The position numbers and the translations under genes are program-made. DNA of 64,000 nt from Leishmania martiniquensis (taxonomy: Eukaryota > Euglenozoa > Kinetoplastea > Trypanosomatida > Trypanosomatidae): positions 191,001 through 255,000 of the forward strand of contig NC_090147.1 of the NCBI RefSeq assembly GCF_017916325.1, written 5' to 3'. A model generated the notes under the pieces. That model was not told where the DNA came from. It searched no databases and saw nothing but the letters and a program-made list of their open reading frames with translations. This document shows, piece after piece, positions 59,145-64,000 of the stretch. The first letter of the stretch is position 1. Every line of letters starts with the position of its first letter.

Positions 59145-60315
59145 GCATACCACGCTACCTCCGCAGGGCAGTCTGCCAGCTTCAGGTCAGCGCCTTCTGG
59201 GTCCCCCGACCCGGAAGCCTTGCCACATACCTCCCTCAGTCGCTTTAGATCGTTTCTTTCTTGACAATGTACTAACCCGCCTCATGCAGGTCGATAAAGC
59301 TTGCGCACACGTACAACCCTCCGCCTCTCTTGCCCTGGGCTGCCTCTCAGTCCAAGCCGGCCAGGGAGCACCCCCCCACCGGATCGCCCCTAACATCGTC
59401 AGCAGGCCCTTCCTGTCCCACCGCACCCCGTCGTCGGGCACTCGCTGCGCCACCGGCGCCCGGCGGGCCTGGGTGGGCGGTATGCTTTCACCCGGCCGGG
59501 CCGCCACCAGGGCCACGCCCGCGGGCGTCCGCGCGCCCCCACCGGCACCCGCATCCTCCGCCCGCACGCCATACGCCACGCCAGCCGCGCCTCGCAGCCC
59601 AGGCGCCCAGCGCCCGCACGCCCGCACCACGCGATCGGCGGCGCCACGGCCTTCTTGCGTGGGCGGCGCGCCATCTTCATCTTCCACCTCCGTCGCCGCC
59701 GCGGGGGGAGGGGGGCGCGCCCGCATGGCTTGCCCGCGCATGCCGCGAAAAGCGGGACGCGGCGGGGCGCCCATGACGGCGGGGGTCCCCGGCACGCAAA
59801 TGGGACCGCGCACCCACAGCCGGCCACCCTGAAGCCGCAAAGGGCGATGGCGGCAGGCACGCGCAGGGGGGGACCCCGCGTACCACGACCAAGACGCGCG
59901 CAAGCACCTCACCGTGCGAAACGAGGTGCGCCTCGAGCCCCGAGAAGTCCACCAGCCGCGCGCAACGCACCGGGCACAGGCCGCGGCCGGGCGCCGCGGC
60001 AGCAAATAGAAGGGGGAGGGGGAGCAGCGCCGGCGCCCGCGCGGAGTTGGGCGAGGACACCCCCCTCCTGCACCCTTGTTTTTTTTTTGCGCGGAGCCAG
60101 TGGTCGCCCCAGCGGCCCTTAGCCCAGCACATCGCACTCTGTAGCGCGGCTTCGGGGGAGGGGAGTCGATCTGGCGACTGGGACCCGCGAACGGGACCGC
60201 AACCCATGCAAGTCGACAGCGGCTTCCCCTTACAAGGACGATGCCGGATGCCTGCCGGCTCCTTGGTGCTGCCATGGCTCGGGCTGCACATAGAAACACG
60301 GACATGACAAGCGCA
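59145..60315. mobile_element. 1171-bp GC-rich duplicated unit, copy 2
   Basis: The same unit as 12423-13593 in the same orientation, with no net insertion or deletion. Flanks: left CTCCATGGT before GCATACC, right AACGAAAGCGG after GCGCA, different from copy 1 on both sides. It lies between the lower-GC spacer and the 3.17-kb atypical segment. Confidence 0.75.
59187..60305 (-). pseudogene. Broken coding remnant inside GC-rich unit copy 2
   Basis: It has the same two coding-like minus frames as copy 1, with stops at the equivalent places (59187 and 59677). The translated frames I compared are identical to copy 1, so the lesions predate the duplication. Confidence 0.4.
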
Positions 60316-63300
60316 AACGAAAGCGGCAGAGGCCAAAAACTTTTGATGTGTTAGTGAATACGGCCTTTCACCGCCGGACGCTTTTTTTAAATGCGTGCGA
60401 GGAGGCTGGCGGGTGCTCCCGTACAGTCGCGCAGATTTTTTGAGGAGCACATGGGGTTGCAGGAAAAATCGATTATTAGCCCATCAAGTTTGGAGAAGCC
60501 AACAGCGCTTTTTTAGACTGGTTGGTTTGATAAACATATTCGCTGCGCCTCGAATTTGACTTCTGTTCATTTGTGCGACCAAGGTGGCAAAGAGGTTTTC
60601 AATACAAATTTAAAGTACATCTTCAAAAAGCATTATGATTTCAGAAAAGGTTACATGTTTTAAGCGCATACCGCATAGCTTTTTATCATTATTGTTTTTT
60701 TACAAGATATATTTACGCGCTTTTGCTAGAACAGTGGAAGGGGCCCTTTTTCAGCGCGCTTACGGATGATCGAGAGGCACCGCTGCGTTTTAGAAGCCCC
60801 ATTTAATAGTATTGTTTTCCAAAGGCACATCCAGCCACAACGGTGCTCGTTAGGCGCGCTGGCTGGCAATAGCGGCGCTAGGCGTCGAGTGGGTTGGCGG
60901 TTGCTGGCGTTAGTTGCTGGCACCAAAGCTGTTGGGGAGAAATACCTCTGGAAATGTTAGGCTTTGCGCCGCGTTTAAGTCGTGAAACTAGTGAAAAGCT
61001 TTCGGCGCCAGCAAAAGAAGCGCCCAGCAGCCTAGAAGGCCCCGGGATCTTTTGCCCCCAGAAGAAGCCCCCAGGCCTTTTGACCCCGAGGCTCAACACA
61101 AAAAGGCAGAGCCCCCCACCACCACGAGCCAGTTGAAGTGTGAGTAGAAGCAAAATCCCAGGAGAAAAAGCGGCCATCAGGTTAGGAAATTCCACTGGCG
61201 GAATTTTGTTCCACGATCACTTTCTTTGACTGAAGGCGGTCCTTTTACTTTTTTGCGGTTTTTAGCGCCTAGCTTTTCAAAGTATCACCGTCAGCACTGT
61301 TATGGTGGCCTCCTTTTCTTCGGCGCATACCGTGGCCACGCCGTTGCCAACAACATGTGTATTGTTTTTCTCAACGCGTTTATCCCAAATCCACAAAAGG
61401 CCGCCTCCTGCTGAAAACCTGCTTCAATTATCGTGGCGGGTTCTCGGGTGCTACGTTCTCTCTCGTTTTCAAGAAAAAAGAGGGTTTTCTGTCGCCGCAC
61501 TTGCGTGCCGTTGGGGGCTTTTTGCGGCCTGCAGGCGGCGTTTTCGGGTTGCGCGGGGTTGTTCTTGGGTGGGTGCTGCTCCTCCGCCCCACTTTTTTCC
61601 AGCACACCAAGAAGCGCGCCGAGGCTCCCGTCACTCAGCCACCGCGGCGGGGACTTAGGCGCATTATAGGGTGGCCTGGAAATGCTTTTGTTAAGAGCCT
61701 CGGCCGCGCTTTGCCGCTTCAAAAAACAAAAGGGTGCTCTGGGAGGGGGGCTTTGGGTTATAGGGGGGCGGCGCCACATACGGAGGCGCAACGGCGACCG
61801 TTGTGCTCAATTAAAAGCCTTTTTCTACTACCTTTATCGCCAACAATGGCCACAAATAACGCCAGGCTTCGTCAGACGCTTCGAAACGATCGCATTTTCT
61901 GCCTGCGGGGTGGCGGGGGGATGCGTAAGGGGCGCCCCTGGTTTTTATTAGTGATGGGCGCGGGAGCTCTAATTCAATATATTCGCCTGGAAAAAGCTAA
62001 CCAGGGCGAGAAAAGAGAAAGCAGAGGTTTCTGTCTTGAGACAAAGTAAAGCAGAGGACCCGCATCGATAGAAAAGAGAAATTAATAAAAAGCGCTGTTT
62101 TCTGTAGCAAGCATAACGACTCTTTTCCATTTTCTGCCCATTGGGGTTTGTGGGTGGCGAGGCTGATCAGCGGCGGGTGGGGGCTAGCTTTGCGTAAATA
62201 GATGGGGTTCCAGTTGGTAAGAGAACACCTTTTTGTAGAGTTTTTTGTTTTTTGAATGCTGCGGGATCTTATAAAGGAGGCGCTTTTTCTCCTGAATATG
62301 TGTGTGTCGTCCTTTAAAAGATCTCCTATCTGGGGCGGGGGGTCTGCGGGAGCAATGGAATGCTTCATCGAAGGGCGGGATGTGGTTGCTCTTCGAAAAA
62401 AGAGGATCGGTGGTGGCGAAAGAAAATAAAGGAGGTAACGCCGCATGTTGGCCTTTTTCTTTCCCTTCTCGCCAAGATTTTTTTTCGACGCGGTATAGCG
62501 GCCCGGGCCTTTATAAACTATATGGAAGGCGTGCCGAGGCCGAAGGCCCCTGTTTTGCCCAACAAAAGCACCCGCACCTTTGAAACGGCAGCAAAGACTC
62601 TAGAGGCACACAGCGTCAAAAAGACACACCTCATTAATAGAGTTGCGACCGGGGAAAGGCGCCACCACATTCTCATGGCGGAAGAAAATATTATCACCGC
62701 CCAGGGGGCAGCCGCTGCAAAATCCTTAAAGGCTTGCTTTTTTCCCGGTGAAAACGTTCTTTCTGCGCGCTAAAAATGCTTATTAGCTGCCTAGAAGCCG
62801 CCTCTTTTGGCCGGGCGCGCTGGAAAGGTGTCGCTTAGCGGCGGGCGGCGGTGGGGGCGCGACGTCCTCGTAAACGTGCGTCTGCTTTAACGGCTCTTGG
62901 GAAAGCTGCTCGTATTGCTTTGAGGGGGTGCATAGGCACGGCAATGCAAAGTGAAAAAAATAGCATTGAGCCCCCCTTTAGCTCATGGCCTAGGCAAAGA
63001 AAATCGGTGGCGGCCAGGCGGGCCTTTTCTCCTGTTTGAAAACCAGCGGCCGCAAGTGGGGATGAGTATATCTGGGCGATGTGAGCAAATGAAAAAAAGG
63101 CTTTCATCACTGCCCTTTTATCACCTTTTCGATGCTCACGAGGGGGGTGTCAGATGAATGAGCGGGGGCCGGTGGTGTCTTTCACTTTGGTGCAACTCTT
63201 TTGGTCTGTCAAGAAACGCCTTATGGTGTTTTTCCTGCCTTTCCCACGGGTTTAAGCGTCTTCGGCTGTGTGCTTTTGGTCTTCTCGACTTTCCATTGAA

Positions 63301-63487
63301 GCTTGAAGCCAGGCCTTTTTCACACCCTGAATCCATTTATTTTCATTACTTCATCGCGGCTACCTCGGCCAAAAGTTGCTCCGCCCTTCACATGGGCGGT
63401 GTGGTGCAGCCTCTCCACAAACCAAACGCTTATTCCAGCCAAAGCTATTCCATGCACCCATTCTGTAAAAGGAGACTTGGGGGTGCA
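60316..63487. other. 3.17-kb segment of atypical composition, no gene recognised
   Basis: It has no (GA)n/(CA)n/(TA)n tracts and no pyrimidine-strand bias. Short T- or A-runs are repeatedly joined to GGC/GCGC blocks, for example AGCGCTTTTTT near 60506, AGGCCTTTTGA near 61074, GGCCTTTTTCT near 62452, GGCCTTTTCT near 63021 and GGCCTTTTTCAC near 63312. Open frames (the longest 230 codons, plus strand, 61357-62049) have no recognisable domain, and several overlapping frames are open in the same place. It is bracketed by GC-rich copy 2 on the left and inverted 486-bp copy C on the right. Confidence 0.5.
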
Positions 63488-63973
63488 GTATTGGGATCCA
63501 GTGCGGACTCTGCTGGGTGTGCGAAGCGCCCCCTTCTTCGTGCCAGTGTCAACCCACCTGTGGCGGTGGCAGGGCCATAAGTGCAGGGCTGTGGCGAATT
63601 CAGCGGGATGGGACCTTGTTGATGCCGGCGGTGGGCCCGGATGCTGTTGCGTCGGAGTGACCTTCGACGGCGCAGACGCGTTTGCCACCCGCCTGGCGGC
63701 GAAGTGCCATCGTGGCGGAAACGTGTTTCACCGCGGCTCTGACACTGCGTAGTAGTGTGAGGCGTGTGAGACATCCCGGAGAGATGCAGCAGGCGATGAC
63801 TGGCAGAGCGGGAGCGGCTACGATGTGGCCCGTGCAGGTGGCGGGCAGAGCTCGAGGCAGAGGGCATGCGCAGGTGGCTGAGCCGGCGCCTTGCTGCAAT
63901 GCGTGTTTACTGCCGCTTCACACGACACGATGCCCGTGACTGTCTGAGTAAAGTGGACTCGAGCTCGTATTGT
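63488..63973. mobile_element. 486-bp repeat, copy C (full length, inverted)
   Basis: The reverse complement of copy A from end to end (GTATTGGGATCC at 63488, CGAGCTCGTATTGT ending at 63973). Flanks are unrelated to those of A. With A in the opposite orientation 14.2 kb away, the pair could recombine to invert the interval that holds the CEP164-like gene. Confidence 0.75.
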
Positions 63974-64000
63974 GCGAAAAGGTGGGAGTGGTTGAGGATG

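Noticed and set aside
61357..62049. 230-codon plus-strand frame in the atypical right-end segment
   Set aside because: No recognisable domain, no splice-acceptor tract, and two other plus frames are open over the same bases; not enough to call a gene.
1..64000. CRISPR arrays, rRNA genes, spliced-leader RNA array, telomere repeats
   Set aside because: No regularly spaced repeat-spacer pattern, no recognisable rRNA or spliced-leader sequence and no TTAGGG array was seen on either strand.

Overview
The window looks like nuclear DNA of a GC-rich trypanosomatid (Leishmaniinae-like). I base this on intron-free reading frames with GC-rich third positions, all confident genes lying on one strand, very long non-coding stretches of purine/pyrimidine-biased DNA with (CA)n, (GA)n, (TA)n and homopolymer tracts, and pyrimidine-tract/AG trans-splice acceptors just upstream of several start codons. 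No species is claimed.

Layout: everything I call as a gene is on the minus strand, so the window reads as one polycistronic unit transcribed from right to left. In transcription order these are a CEP164-like WW-domain centriole/basal-body protein (53364-56339), a 1345-residue disordered protein of unknown function (36547-40584), a 309-residue unknown protein (29972-30901), a 585-residue unknown protein (7022-8779), and the first 113 codons of another unknown protein with a glutamine run, cut by the left edge (1-339). Gene density is very low: about 21 kb separates the 585- and 309-residue genes and about 12.8 kb separates the 1345-residue gene from the CEP164-like gene.

Interspersed repeats: a 1171-bp GC-rich unit occurs twice in the same orientation (12423-13593 and 59145-60315), with no net length difference and identical translations over the compared frames. 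A second 486-bp unit occurs full length at 48832-49317 and, inverted, at 63488-63973, and as a 220-bp truncated copy at 58233-58452. Immediately downstream of the truncated copy (minus-strand sense) is what looks like a frameshifted retroelement RNase H remnant (57908-58121). Together these suggest decayed retrotransposons; a DIRS/TATE/VIPER-type tyrosine-recombinase retroelement is my preferred but unproven guess.

Right end: to the right of about 56.5 kb the sequence changes character. The microsatellites and strand bias stop, GC falls, and there is no convincing housekeeping gene. Nested repeats lie here, together with a 3.17-kb segment (60316-63487) of odd composition bracketed by repeat copies. 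This may be the upstream border of the transcription unit, such as a subtelomere, strand-switch region or element graveyard.

I found no rRNA, tRNA, CRISPR array or telomere repeat.
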